From positions 1-32,387 of the forward strand of contig NZ_QGKR01000137.1 of the NCBI RefSeq assembly GCF_003172955.1: a stretch of 32,387 bases of DNA, read 5' to 3'. The position numbers and the translations under genes were made by a program. Source of the stretch: Micromonospora acroterricola. Its GTDB lineage: Bacteria > Actinomycetota > Actinomycetes > Mycobacteriales > Micromonosporaceae. Every line of letters begins with the position of its first letter. Position 1 is the stretch's first letter. Under the pieces are notes generated by a model. That model searched no databases and was not told the origin of the DNA. It saw only the letters and a list, made by a program, of their open reading frames with translations. Positions 16,516-23,749 of the stretch are shown piece after piece.

Positions 16516-16533
16516 GTTGCTTGACCGAGCAAC
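16516..16533. promoter_or_regulatory. MarR operator 1
   Basis: GTTGCTTGACCGAGCAAC has perfect six-base arms GTTGCT/AGCAAC around TGACCG. It shares TTGCTTGAC...GCAA with operator 2. It overlaps the marR promoter, consistent with autorepression. Confidence 0.75.
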
Positions 16534-16561
16534 CGTGTGACGCTCAGCATAGCCGGGGCAT

Positions 16562-16577
16562 TTGCTTGACGAAGCAA
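16562..16577. promoter_or_regulatory. MarR operator 2
   Basis: TTGCTTGACGAAGCAA has perfect six-base arms TTGCTT/AAGCAA around GACG. Its centre is 45 bases from that of operator 1. It overlaps the putative -35 TTGCTT (16562-16567) of the FMN reductase promoter, whose -10-like TACGGT lies at 16586-16591 after 18 bases. Confidence 0.75.
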
Positions 16578-16630
16578 CAACTGGCTACGGTTCACCAGCC
16601 AGGCAAGCCCCTTCTGAAAGGCGCCACACC

Positions 16631-17191
16631 ATGACCAGGATCGGGATCATCCTCGGGAGCACCCGCCCGGGCCGTAACGGCGAAGCCGTCGCCCGCTGGG
16701 TCCTCGAGGTCGCCAAGCAGCGCTCCGACGCGGAGTTCGAGCTGATCGACCTGCTCGACTACAAGCTGCCGCACCTCGACGAGGCGTACCCGCCGGCGAT
16801 GGGGCAGTACACCCAGCCGCACACGCTGCGCTGGGCCGAGAAGATCGCGTCGTTCGACGGGTTCGTGATGGTCACCCCGGAGTACAACCACTCCACCTCG
16901 GGTGCCCTGAAGAACGCCATCGACTTCCTCTACGCCGAGTGGAACAACAAGGCCGTCGGCTTCGTCAGCTACGGCTCGGTCGGCGGCGCGCGCGCCGTGG
17001 AGCACCTGCGCCTCATCGCCGGTGAGCTCCAGATGGCCGACGTGCGGTCCCAGGTCGCGCTGTCGCTCTTCACCGACTTCGAGAACTTCAGCGTCTTCAA
17101 GCCCAACGATCACCAGCGGGACGCGCTCGGCGTCACCCTGGACCAGGTCGTCGCCTGGAGCACCGCGCTCGCTCCGCTGCGCCAGAGCTGA
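16631..17191 (+). CDS. NADPH-dependent FMN reductase / flavodoxin-fold quinone reductase
   Basis: A 186-residue flavoprotein of the SsuE/ChrR/AzoR-like FMN_red family. It shuttles electrons from NAD(P)H through FMN to quinones, chromate, azo compounds or a partner enzyme. The FMN phosphate loop is GSTRPGRNGEAV (9-20), and the isoalloxazine loop is TPEYNHSTSGALKNAIDFL. YGSVGGARAVEHLR is also typical of the family. The ATG has GAAAGG upstream at correct distance. The gene is divergent from marR with a shared operator region, an arrangement common for quinone- or electrophile-stress reductases. Involvement in ferric-siderophore reduction is conceivable because the neighbouring locus lost desF, but nothing in the sequence shows this. 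Confidence 0.92.
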   Translation: MTRIGIILGSTRPGRNGEAVARWVLEVAKQRSDAEFELIDLLDYKLPHLDEAYPPAMGQYTQPHTLRWAEKIASFDGFVMVTPEYNHSTSGALKNAIDFLYAEWNNKAVGFVSYGSVGGARAVEHLRLIAGELQMADVRSQVALSLFTDFENFSVFKPNDHQRDALGVTLDQVVAWSTALAPLRQS

Positions 17192-17201
17192 CCACGATCG
17201 G

Positions 17202-17235
17202 GAGCCGGCCGCGGGAACCCTCCCGCGGCCGGCTC
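17202..17235. terminator. Strong bidirectional hairpin between FMN reductase and sigma factor genes
   Basis: GAGCCGGCCGCGGGA (17202-17216) and TCCCGCGGCCGGCTC (17221-17235) form a perfect 15-bp stem with the loop ACCC. The 3' arm reaches into the stop codon of the convergent sigma factor gene, so one structure serves both transcripts. Confidence 0.82.
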
Positions 17236-18154
17236 AGCTCGTCACGAGGTCGTGAGTGGTGCCGTCGGTGACGGCTCGGAGCTTGTCGGGGTTGGCGACG
17301 TTGTGGATGGCGATGATGCGGCCGTCGGCGTCGATGTCGAGGGTGACGGTGGCGATCACCCGGCCCGCACCGCTGAACACCAGGGCCGGGCCTCCGTTGA
17401 CCTCGACCAGGGCGGCGCGCATGTCATCGGGCCGGACACCCTGGTAGGTGACGGTGCCGATGGCCGCGAACCAGGCGGCGACCGTCTGCGCACCCACGAT
17501 CGGTCGCAGGGCCTGGCGGACCTTGCCGCCGCCGTCGGTCCACAGTGTGACGTCCGGCGACAGCATCTCCATCAGGGTGTTGATGTCGCCACCGGTCGCG
17601 GCGGCGATGAACCGCTCGGTGACACCGCGCTGCTGCGACCGGTCCGCCGTGAAGCGTGGCCGCCGTGCCCGTACGTGCTCGCGGGCGCGGTGCGCGACCT
17701 GGCGCACCGCGGCTTCGGAGCGCTCCACCGCCACCGCGATCTCGGCATGGCTGAAGCCGAAGACCTCCCTCAGGACGAACACCGCGCGTTCGAGCGGGCT
17801 GAGCGTCTCCAGGACCACCAGCATCGCCATCGACACCGACTCGGCGTCGGTGATGGTGTCGGCGGTGTCGCCATCGGTCAGGACGGGCTCGGGCAGCCAC
17901 GGTCCCACATAGGTCTCGCGTTGCTGCTGGCGGGAGCGCAGACGCTGCAGTGCGAGGTTTGAGACGATGCGCGCCAGGTACGCCTTGGGGTCGACCACCT
18001 GGGCGCGGTCGGCCCCGGACCATCTGATCCACGCGTCCTGGACGGCGTCCTCGGCGTCGGCGGCGGTGCCGAGGATGCGGTAGGCCACCGAGAACAGCAG
18101 GTTGCGATGGCGGTGGAACACCTCCTGGTCGGCGTCCGAACCCGGGCGGGTCAC
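17234..18154 (-). CDS. sigJ: ECF sigma factor, SigJ/ECF41 type, with C-terminal SnoaL-like domain
   Basis: A 306-residue extracytoplasmic-function sigma factor. Region 2 is visible as LLFSVAYRILGTAADAEDAVQDAWIRW (19-45), and region 4 is around LSPLERAVFVLREVFGFSHAEIAVAVERSEAAVRQ. The last 120 residues form a SnoaL/NTF2-like domain. Both marks of the ECF41 group are present: WLPEP (86-90) in the linker and DGGG(K/R) (207-211, here DGGGK) in the C-terminal domain. In this group the C-terminal domain, rather than an anti-sigma factor, is thought to control activity. The GTG start overlaps the stop of the upstream FAD oxidoreductase as GTGA, so the two are cotranscribed. The ligand or stress sensed is unknown. 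Confidence 0.93.
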   Translation of the reverse strand: MTRPGSDADQEVFHRHRNLLFSVAYRILGTAADAEDAVQDAWIRWSGADRAQVVDPKAYLARIVSNLALQRLRSRQQQRETYVGPWLPEPVLTDGDTADTITDAESVSMAMLVVLETLSPLERAVFVLREVFGFSHAEIAVAVERSEAAVRQVAHRAREHVRARRPRFTADRSQQRGVTERFIAAATGGDINTLMEMLSPDVTLWTDGGGKVRQALRPIVGAQTVAAWFAAIGTVTYQGVRPDDMRAALVEVNGGPALVFSGAGRVIATVTLDIDADGRIIAIHNVANPDKLRAVTDGTTHDLVTS

Positions 18155-19347
18155 CGCGTGTCCCGGGTGTAGCGACCACCGTGCGGCCAGAACGCGCCGG
18201 AGGAGGGCAGCCGCACCATGCGGCGGTAGGTGGGCCAGGGGGAGGCGCTCACCGTCTCCTTGTACCAGACCGCCGTGCGGCCGGTCAGACACGCCCGGCG
18301 CGGGCTGTCGTCGGGACGGGTGAACTGCACGACCGCATCATGCCGTCCCAGGCTCACCGGGGTGTGGTAGTAGCCGAACCGGAACGCCCTGGGCTGCTTG
18401 CCGTGCAGCGCACGGATGATCGACATCGCGGCGTGTACGCCGCTCGGCATGCCGCTCTGGCAGGTGCCGTGCATGACGCCGTAGCCCTGCCGGATCGCCG
18501 CCGCATCGCCGATGGCGTAGACGTCGGGGTGCGACACCGACCGCAGCGCGGTGTCGGTGACGACACGACCGCGCTGGTCGACGGTCAGGCCCGCAGCAGC
18601 CGCCAGCGGCGACACACGCGTACCGCCCGTCCACAGGACGACGTCGGCCGCGACGGGCGCCTCACCCGCCAGTTCGACCGAGTCCGGCAGCACCTTCGTC
18701 ACCGCTGTCCCGCTGCGCACCCGCACACCGAGGCGATCGAGCGCGGCCCGCAGATGCGCCCGAGCCTTCCGGTTCAGGGTGGCGCCGGGTTCCTGCCGGC
18801 CCACCAGCACGACCGTCAGCTCCGGGTGCCGCTCGGCGATCTCCGCGGCCGACTCGACGCCGGTCAGCCCGCTGCCGACGACCACCACCGTGCCGTCGGC
18901 CAGCCGTGCCAGCCGGTCGGCCAGCGACGTCGCGTCCTGGGCGCTGTCCAGGGTGTACGCGTGCTCCTCGACGCCCGGCACCAGCGCCGTGTCAACCACG
19001 CTGCCCAACCCGTACACCAGCGTGTCGTAGTGCAGCACCCGACTGTCGATCCGGACGGTCTTCGCCTGCGCGTCCACCGCCGTGACCCAGCCGCGGACGA
19101 ACTGCGCGCCCGTGTCGGCCAGGAGCGCCGGGATGTCCCTCTCGATCAGCTGCTGCCCGGTCGCCGTCATGTGCAGCCGTAGCCGTTCGGTGAACCGTTC
19201 CTGCGCGTTCACCAGGGTCACCTGCACGTCGGTGCGCCGTCTGGTGCGGGCCGCGAGCTGGATCGCGGCGGCCATTCCCGCGTACCCAGCGCCCAGGATC
19301 AACACGCGGTGGGTGGTGGCCGTCCCGGCTTCGTGCGATGTACTCAT
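18151..19347 (-). CDS. FAD-dependent pyridine-nucleotide oxidoreductase (NDH-2-like), ECF41 partner
   Basis: A 398-residue two-dinucleotide-binding flavoprotein. The FAD site is GAGYAG (19-24), the NAD(P)H site is GSGLTGVE (158-165), and the second FAD contact is YAIGDAAA around 277-284. No redox-active CxxC pair is visible, so it resembles type II NADH:quinone dehydrogenases and AIF/FSP1-like reductases more than disulfide reductases. The ATG is preceded by GAGAGAGG. It is cotranscribed with the sigma factor gene; ECF41 sigma factors are typically paired with a carboxymuconolactone decarboxylase, oxidoreductase or epimerase gene that they activate. The physiological electron acceptor is unknown. 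Confidence 0.9.
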   Translation of the reverse strand: MSTSHEAGTATTHRVLILGAGYAGMAAAIQLAARTRRRTDVQVTLVNAQERFTERLRLHMTATGQQLIERDIPALLADTGAQFVRGWVTAVDAQAKTVRIDSRVLHYDTLVYGLGSVVDTALVPGVEEHAYTLDSAQDATSLADRLARLADGTVVVVGSGLTGVESAAEIAERHPELTVVLVGRQEPGATLNRKARAHLRAALDRLGVRVRSGTAVTKVLPDSVELAGEAPVAADVVLWTGGTRVSPLAAAAGLTVDQRGRVVTDTALRSVSHPDVYAIGDAAAIRQGYGVMHGTCQSGMPSGVHAAMSIIRALHGKQPRAFRFGYYHTPVSLGRHDAVVQFTRPDDSPRRACLTGRTAVWYKETVSASPWPTYRRMVRLPSSGAFWPHGGRYTRDTR

Positions 19348-19380
19348 CGTCGGGCCTCTCTCGTTGGGTGACGACCACGA

Positions 19381-19408
19381 GATGCGGATCGCCCGGCGGT
19401 TCGTGACA
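19381..19408 (-). promoter_or_regulatory. Candidate ECF41-dependent promoter
   Basis: On the minus strand, TGTCACG (19408-19402) is followed after 17 bases by CATC (19384-19381). The ECF41 promoter, as I recall it, is TGTCACA, about 16 bases, CGTC. One mismatch in each element makes this a candidate only. It would start transcription about 28 bases before the oxidoreductase ATG, giving autoregulation of the pair. Confidence 0.4.
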
Positions 19409-19457
19409 TGGGCGGCTGTGACGCCGGCCACAACCGGTGCCGAGGGGGCGGGCCCAC

Positions 19458-19463
19458 TAACCT
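19458..19463 (+). promoter_or_regulatory. -10 element of the MFS gene, probably leaderless
   Basis: TAACCT is followed by seven bases and the ATG at 19471, so transcription should begin at or next to the start codon. No ribosome site is visible upstream of that ATG, which agrees with a leaderless message. Confidence 0.5.
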
Positions 19464-19470
19464 CGTGGCC

Positions 19471-20757
19471 ATGATCCGACCTTCCGGCGCGGTCCGGCCG
19501 CCGCTGTGGCGGGACCGCACGTTCGGCACGTACTGGATCGCGCAGTCGCTCTCCGCGGCCGGCGACTCGTTCGCGTACCTCGCGGTGCCGCTGCTGGTGC
19601 TCCAGGCGACCGGGTCGGTGGCCCGGATGGGTCTGCTCACCGCCGTCGCGGGCGCGGCGTCCGTCGTGGCCGGGATCTTCGGCGGTGTGCTGGTCGACCG
19701 GTACGACCGGCGCACGCTGATGATCGTGGCGGACCTCGCCCGGCTGGTGCTCTACGGCCTGGTGCCGTTGGTCTGGCTCGCCGGGCCGCAGGTATGGCTG
19801 CTCTTCGTCGTGCTGCCGATCTGCGAGGCGGCCGGGATGGTGTTCCAGGTGGCCGCGGTCACCGCGGTCCGCAACCTGGTCGACCGGGATCGGATCACCG
19901 AGGCCAACGGCCGGTTGCAGGCGACGTACGCGGCGGCCGCCGTGATCGGGCCGCTGCTCGCCGGCGTGGTGTCGGCCCGGTTCGGCCCGGCGGCGGCGAT
20001 CGCCGTCAACGCGGCCAGCTTCGCGTTGTCGGCGGCCGGCCTGTGGCTGATCCGGCTGCGACCTGTGCGGGCCGAGGACGTCACCCCGGCGCCCCGGCAG
20101 CGGCCGCTGGTCGAGTTCCTGGCCGGGGCGCGGTTCCTGTGGCGACAGCCGGTGCTCCGCGCGCTGACCGTCCTGCTGTCGGTCTTCATCTTCCTGACCT
20201 ACGGCTTCACCGACGTGCTGATCTACCACGTCACGCACGACCTCGGTGGCACCGAGGGCACCGTCGGCGCCGTGCTCGGCCTGGCCGCGCTGGGCACGAT
20301 CGCCGGAGCGCTCCTGGTGGCCCCGCTGCGCCGCCGCCGCGGCTTCGGCGTCACCTGGATCGGTGCCCACGCGATCTGCGGCGTCGCCGTGGCCGGCGTC
20401 GGCCTCGCGACGACGGTGCCGGCGGTCACCGCCCTGACCGCGGTGTATCTGTGCTGTCTCAGCGTGGGCGGGATCTGCTCGATGTCCCTGCGTCAGGAGA
20501 TCACCCCCGATCATCTCCTCGGCCGGGTCACCTCGGCGTTCTGGAGCACGCACTACGCCCTCGGACCGGCTGGCGCAGTGGTGCTGACCTGGGCCGCCGC
20601 CCGGTACGGCGTCGCTGGGGTCGCCCTCGTGGCGGGGGCGGGATGTCTGCTGGTCGCGGTCGGTGGCCTGTTCACCCCGATCCGCCGGGCCGGCGCGGAG
20701 CCGGCCCTCGGGCCGCCGGGACTCCAGCCGGCCCCGGCCGGCGGCGTCGGGCCATGA
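19471..20757 (+). CDS. MFS transporter, MFS_3 / EntS-like exporter
   Basis: A 428-residue major facilitator with about twelve hydrophobic segments. It starts with LWRDRTFGTYWIAQSLSAAGDSFAYLAVPLLVLQATGS, the usual opening of the MFS_3 group, and has the loop 2-3 motif GGVLVDRYDRRTLMI and, later, EITPDHLLGRVTSAFW. The group includes enterobactin exporter EntS and macrolide exporters, so it might export a siderophore or a drug; the cargo is not shown. It is divergent from the ECF41 operon. The chosen ATG gives the canonical N-terminus and fits a leaderless start; the open frame back to 19408 lacks family sequence. Confidence 0.9.
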   Translation: MIRPSGAVRPPLWRDRTFGTYWIAQSLSAAGDSFAYLAVPLLVLQATGSVARMGLLTAVAGAASVVAGIFGGVLVDRYDRRTLMIVADLARLVLYGLVPLVWLAGPQVWLLFVVLPICEAAGMVFQVAAVTAVRNLVDRDRITEANGRLQATYAAAAVIGPLLAGVVSARFGPAAAIAVNAASFALSAAGLWLIRLRPVRAEDVTPAPRQRPLVEFLAGARFLWRQPVLRALTVLLSVFIFLTYGFTDVLIYHVTHDLGGTEGTVGAVLGLAALGTIAGALLVAPLRRRRGFGVTWIGAHAICGVAVAGVGLATTVPAVTALTAVYLCCLSVGGICSMSLRQEITPDHLLGRVTSAFWSTHYALGPAGAVVLTWAAARYGVAGVALVAGAGCLLVAVGGLFTPIRRAGAEPALGPPGLQPAPAGGVGP

Positions 20758-20805
20758 TGGAGGCAGGCTTCGTGGTCGCGGCACCGTCAGTGCTGGAGAC
20801 GCTCT

Positions 20806-20975
20806 GGAGCTGATGTCGTCAACGATTCAGGCCTGCGGGCCCCTGGCTGCGGCCCTGGCTGTGGCCCCTGGCTGCGGCCCCTGGCTGTGGCCCCTGGCTG
20901 CGGCCACCGGGCACTCCGACCCCACCAGGATGAGACCGCGCGGCACCGGGCCGATTCGTCTACGACATCAGCTCC
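20806..20975. repeat. Inverted-repeat unit (MITE-like) in the MFS-GNAT spacer
   Basis: The 23 bases at 20806-20828 and the reverse complement of 20953-20975 agree at 20 positions, including an unbroken GGAGCTGATGTCGT. They bound a 124-base interior that holds the minisatellite. No transposase is encoded. The unit fills much of a 290-base gap that contains no convincing gene. It could be a non-autonomous element or paired REP-like sequences. Confidence 0.65.
20838..20901. repeat. 13-bp minisatellite, five copies
   Basis: Five head-to-tail copies of GGCCCCTGGCTG(C/T) occupy this stretch. The last base alternates C, T, C, T, C, and copy 2 lacks one C (12 bases). The alternation suggests that a 26-base double unit was duplicated. 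It lies inside the inverted-repeat unit and is not part of a recognisable gene. Confidence 0.9.
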
Positions 20976-21032
20976 AAAGGCGCTGAGTACCACCACGTCC
21001 ACCGGGCACGTCGACCCGGTCGCCGCTCAGGA

Positions 21033-21046
21033 GGGGTCAGGACCCC
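21033..21046 (-). terminator. Short hairpin after the GNAT gene
   Basis: GGGGTC (21033-21038) and GACCCC (21041-21046) pair around AG, just past the stop of the minus-strand GNAT gene at 21048. The stem is short and lacks a U-run, so it is a weak candidate. Confidence 0.4.
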
Positions 21047-21047
21047 C

Positions 21048-21533
21048 TCAGAACTCCTGGTACATGACGTGCAGCCCGACCCGGCCGAGGGTGGGGTGGC
21101 GGAACGCCCCCGGCACCGTGCCGACCACCTCGAAGCCCTCCCGGCGGTACAGCTCCACCGCCGACCGGTTGCTCTCCACCACGGCGTTGAACTGCATGCC
21201 GGCGTACCCCCGCTGGCGGGCCCAGGCCAGGGCGTCGCGGCACAGCGCTGTGCCCACGCCCCGGCCCCGGGCGTCGGCGGCGACCATGAAGCTCGCGGTG
21301 GACACGTGCGCGCCCGGCCCGGGCCGGTTGGTGCCCATCTTCGCGGTGCCGAGCACCCGCTCGCCGTCCACCGCCACGACCGTGCGGCCCGGCGGGGCGT
21401 CCGCCCAGATGCCGTACGCCACGTCGGTGGTCATCGCCGGGTCGAAGGGGAAGGTCTCCCCGGCCAGGATGACCTCCTCGACGATCGGCCAGACCTGCGA
21501 CCAGTCCTCCGCCACGAACTCTCGAATCAGCAC
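21048..21533 (-). CDS. GNAT family N-acetyltransferase
   Basis: A 161-residue acetyl-CoA-dependent acetyltransferase. The start IREFVAEDWSQVWPI is the usual first strand and helix. The acetyl-CoA loop is ARGRGVGTALCRDAL in the middle, and N.SAVELYRREGFEVVG is the C-terminal motif. The beta-4 strand is STASFMVAAD. It resembles RimL/PhnO-like single-domain members; the substrate cannot be told from sequence. The GTG start lies nine bases after the stop of the APH-family gene, so it is probably the last gene of the lacI-aph-gnat operon. Confidence 0.9.
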   Translation of the reverse strand: MLIREFVAEDWSQVWPIVEEVILAGETFPFDPAMTTDVAYGIWADAPPGRTVVAVDGERVLGTAKMGTNRPGPGAHVSTASFMVAADARGRGVGTALCRDALAWARQRGYAGMQFNAVVESNRSAVELYRREGFEVVGTVPGAFRHPTLGRVGLHVMYQEF

Positions 21534-21542
21534 CGGCGCAGG

Positions 21543-22586
21543 CTACGGGCGGTGATCCGGCCGGACAACCGGTTTGTCGAGCGCGGCGAGTTCCGCGTCC
21601 AGCAGGGTCGCGAGCCGGGCGTGCCGCTGCGGATGGCTGCTCGCCGTCATGCCACGGCTGGGCATCTCCACCGTCATCAGCAGGTACAGGTGCAGCCGGT
21701 AGAGACCGAGCCGGCGGCGGGCGGAGCCGTCCAGTACCAGCGGCTCGGCGGCAGCGCTGCGATAGCCGCGCAGCAGCGGATGCTCCGGCTCGTCCTCGAC
21801 CCGCCGGTAGAGCAGCGGCGAGACCAGGTCCAGCAGCGGATCGCCGTGCAGGAACCGTTCGCCGTCCACCAGCCCGGACAGCCGCGGCCGGCCGTCCGGG
21901 CCGGGCTCGGTCAGCACGTTGCCGTCCCAGCAGTCGAAGTGCAGCAGCGCCGGGCGGCGGACCTCGTCCAGCACGTCGGCGTGCCGCCCGACCAGCGCGC
22001 GCAACCGGTCCGCGCTGACCGGCAGCCGGACGTCCCCGTCGGCCGCGTCGGCGAGCAGAGCGTCGAGCATCGCGGTGAACGCCTCCCGCCACGTCGAGCC
22101 ACCGGCGCGACCGCCGTCGTAACCGAACCGGTCGCCGGTCACCCGGTGCAGCGCGGCCAGGGCGACCCCGAGGTCGTACCGCGCCGGGCCGTCGTCGACC
22201 GGCGCGCCGACCTCGGCCAGCTCGCGCAGCGACCGGCCGGGCAGCATCCCGGTGACCAGCCACTCGCCGTACGCCGGGTCGGCGCCGTGGTGCAGCACCG
22301 GCGGAACGGGCACCTCCGGCGCCCGCTCGGCGACCAGCCGGAAGTACCGCGCCTCGGCCGCGCAGAGCCCGTGTTCGTACCGCAGCAGTCGCGTACCGGC
22401 CGGCGGGGCGACCTTCAGCACCACCCGGCGGTCGTCGTCGAGCAGCGCCCACCAGACCGTGGCGTACCCGCCGCCGGTCAGCGCACCGCAGTCGCGGACC
22501 CGGGTCCCCGCGCCGAACGACGCGCGGAGCAGGTACGTCACCTCACCCGTCGTGAGTGGACGCTGGGTCGGGCTGACCCCGGTCAC
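21543..22586 (-). CDS. APH-family phosphotransferase (kinase-like fold)
   Basis: A 347-residue protein of the aminoglycoside phosphotransferase/choline kinase superfamily. The N-lobe Lys is in VVLKVAP, the catalytic loop is HFDCWDGNVL (His216, Asp218, Asn223), and the metal-binding region is DGERFLHGDP (241-250). All catalytic positions are present, so it should be an active ATP-dependent kinase. Family members phosphorylate antibiotics, sugars, homoserine or choline. Because it overlaps lacI by GTGA and sits beside a carbohydrate-type gene set, a small metabolite kinase is at least as likely as antibiotic resistance. The substrate is unknown. Confidence 0.87.
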   Translation of the reverse strand: MTGVSPTQRPLTTGEVTYLLRASFGAGTRVRDCGALTGGGYATVWWALLDDDRRVVLKVAPPAGTRLLRYEHGLCAAEARYFRLVAERAPEVPVPPVLHHGADPAYGEWLVTGMLPGRSLRELAEVGAPVDDGPARYDLGVALAALHRVTGDRFGYDGGRAGGSTWREAFTAMLDALLADAADGDVRLPVSADRLRALVGRHADVLDEVRRPALLHFDCWDGNVLTEPGPDGRPRLSGLVDGERFLHGDPLLDLVSPLLYRRVEDEPEHPLLRGYRSAAAEPLVLDGSARRRLGLYRLHLYLLMTVEMPSRGMTASSHPQRHARLATLLDAELAALDKPVVRPDHRP

Positions 22587-23656
22587 AAGGCCGTGTCACC
22601 CCGCCGCGCGCGCGGCGCCGAGCCGGCGGTGTCCCGCCTGGCGTCCGGGGCGGGGCCGGCCGTGTCCCGGCGGATCAGCTCGGCGGGAAGGACCTCGACC
22701 CGTGGCGCCGGCGCCGGCGCGCCGAGCACCAGGGACATCGCGCGGACTCCCATGTCGACCAGCGGCAGCCGCACGGTGGTCAACGCCGGAGTCACGTCCC
22801 GGGCGATCGGCATGTCGTCGAAGCCCACCACGGAGACCCGGTGCGGCACGGCCAGCGAGCGGGCCCGCAGGGTGGCGAGCGCGCCGATGGCCATCGAGTC
22901 GTTGAGCGCCATGATCGCGGTCAGCTCCGGGTCGGCGTCCAGCAGCCTGGCGGCGGCCTCGGCGCCACCGTCGCGGTCGAACTCGGCGTACCGGATGCGC
23001 CGCTCGGGCAGGTCGTGGCCCTGCTCGGCGAGGGCCTGCCGGAGCCCGGCCAGTCGGTCCGTGGTGGTGGTGAGGATGCGCGGCCCGGCGACCACGCCGA
23101 TCGCCCGGTGCCCCAACCCGCACAGCTCCCGCCCGGCGAGATAACCGCCGGTCCGGTTGTCCGGCATCACCGCGTCGCCGGAGTGCTCGTGCCGGCCGAT
23201 CACCGCGACCCGCCCGCCGGTCGCCTCGTACGCGGCGAGCTTCTCGTTGAGCTGCCGCGTGAAGGCGTCGTCGTGGTAGCCGGAGCCGGCGAGGATCAAC
23301 GCCGCCACCTGGTGGCCACGCAGCAGCTCCACGTACTCCAGCTCGCGGTCCGGGTCCCGGTAGCTGTTGCAGATCATCAGCAGCCGGCCCTGGTCGGTGG
23401 CGACGCGTTGCAGGCCACGGGTGATCTCGGCGAAGTACGGGTCGGAGACGTCGTGCACGATCACGCCGACCGCGCTGCGGTGCGAGCGGGCCAGCAGCTG
23501 GGCGTGCGCGTTCGGCACGTACTGCAACTCGGCGACGGCGGCGAGCACGCGCTCGCGCAGCTCGTCGGTGACCGGTTTGCTGCTGCCGTTGATCACGCGG
23601 GAGGCGGTGGCGGGCGAGACGCCCGCGCGTCGCGCCACGTCGGACAGGGTCGCCAT
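22583..23656 (-). CDS. LacI family transcriptional regulator
   Basis: A 357-residue repressor. The helix-turn-helix is LSDVARRAGVSPATASRVING (residues 4-24), the hinge is around LARSHRSAVGVIVHD, and the rest is the periplasmic-binding-protein-like sensor (DPYFAEITRGL..., NDSMAIGALATLRARSL, VSVVGFDDMPIA). It probably binds a sugar or related metabolite. It is divergent from the cupin genes. Palindromes with GAAAG...CTTTC or AGGAAAG...TTGCCTG lie at both nearby promoters and are likely operators. The C-terminus has a low-complexity tail in which RRDTAG.AP.AR occurs twice, beyond the usual end of the family. A 4-base overlap couples it to the APH gene. Confidence 0.93.
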   Translation of the reverse strand: MATLSDVARRAGVSPATASRVINGSSKPVTDELRERVLAAVAELQYVPNAHAQLLARSHRSAVGVIVHDVSDPYFAEITRGLQRVATDQGRLLMICNSYRDPDRELEYVELLRGHQVAALILAGSGYHDDAFTRQLNEKLAAYEATGGRVAVIGRHEHSGDAVMPDNRTGGYLAGRELCGLGHRAIGVVAGPRILTTTTDRLAGLRQALAEQGHDLPERRIRYAEFDRDGGAEAAARLLDADPELTAIMALNDSMAIGALATLRARSLAVPHRVSVVGFDDMPIARDVTPALTTVRLPLVDMGVRAMSLVLGAPAPAPRVEVLPAELIRRDTAGPAPDARRDTAGSAPRARRGDTAL

Positions 23657-23675
23657 GGCCCGCCCCCTCGGTCTG

Positions 23676-23705
23676 TTGACGGCGTTTCGCCGTGCCGGCT
23701 AGCGT
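23676..23705 (+). promoter_or_regulatory. Promoter of the cupin gene pair
   Basis: A -35 TTGACG (23676-23681) and a -10-like TAGCGT (23700-23705) are separated by 18 bases, which predicts a start near 23712. Within the spacer, ACGGCGTTTCGCCGT (23679-23693) is a perfect 6-bp inverted repeat with a 3-base loop and could be a second regulator site. Confidence 0.55.
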
Positions 23706-23719
23706 CACGGTACCGCAGA

Positions 23720-23731
23720 GAAAGCCCTTTC
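23720..23731. promoter_or_regulatory. LacI-type operator upstream of the cupin genes
   Basis: GAAAGCCCTTTC has perfect GAAAG/CTTTC arms and differs by one base from the symmetric LacI-family core GAAAGCGCTTTC. It lies just after the predicted transcription start and 18 bases before the cupin ATG, a position suited to repression. Confidence 0.6.
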
Positions 23732-23749
23732 CCGCAGGGAGGCCCGGCC

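Noticed and set aside
20814..20986. Small plus-strand frame across the minisatellite
   Set aside because: Its sequence is simply the translated 13-bp repeat and inverted-repeat arms, without a ribosome site.
21543..22586. Aminoglycoside resistance gene
   Set aside because: The superfamily fold alone does not show resistance, and the genomic context is a LacI operon, so only a general kinase call is made.
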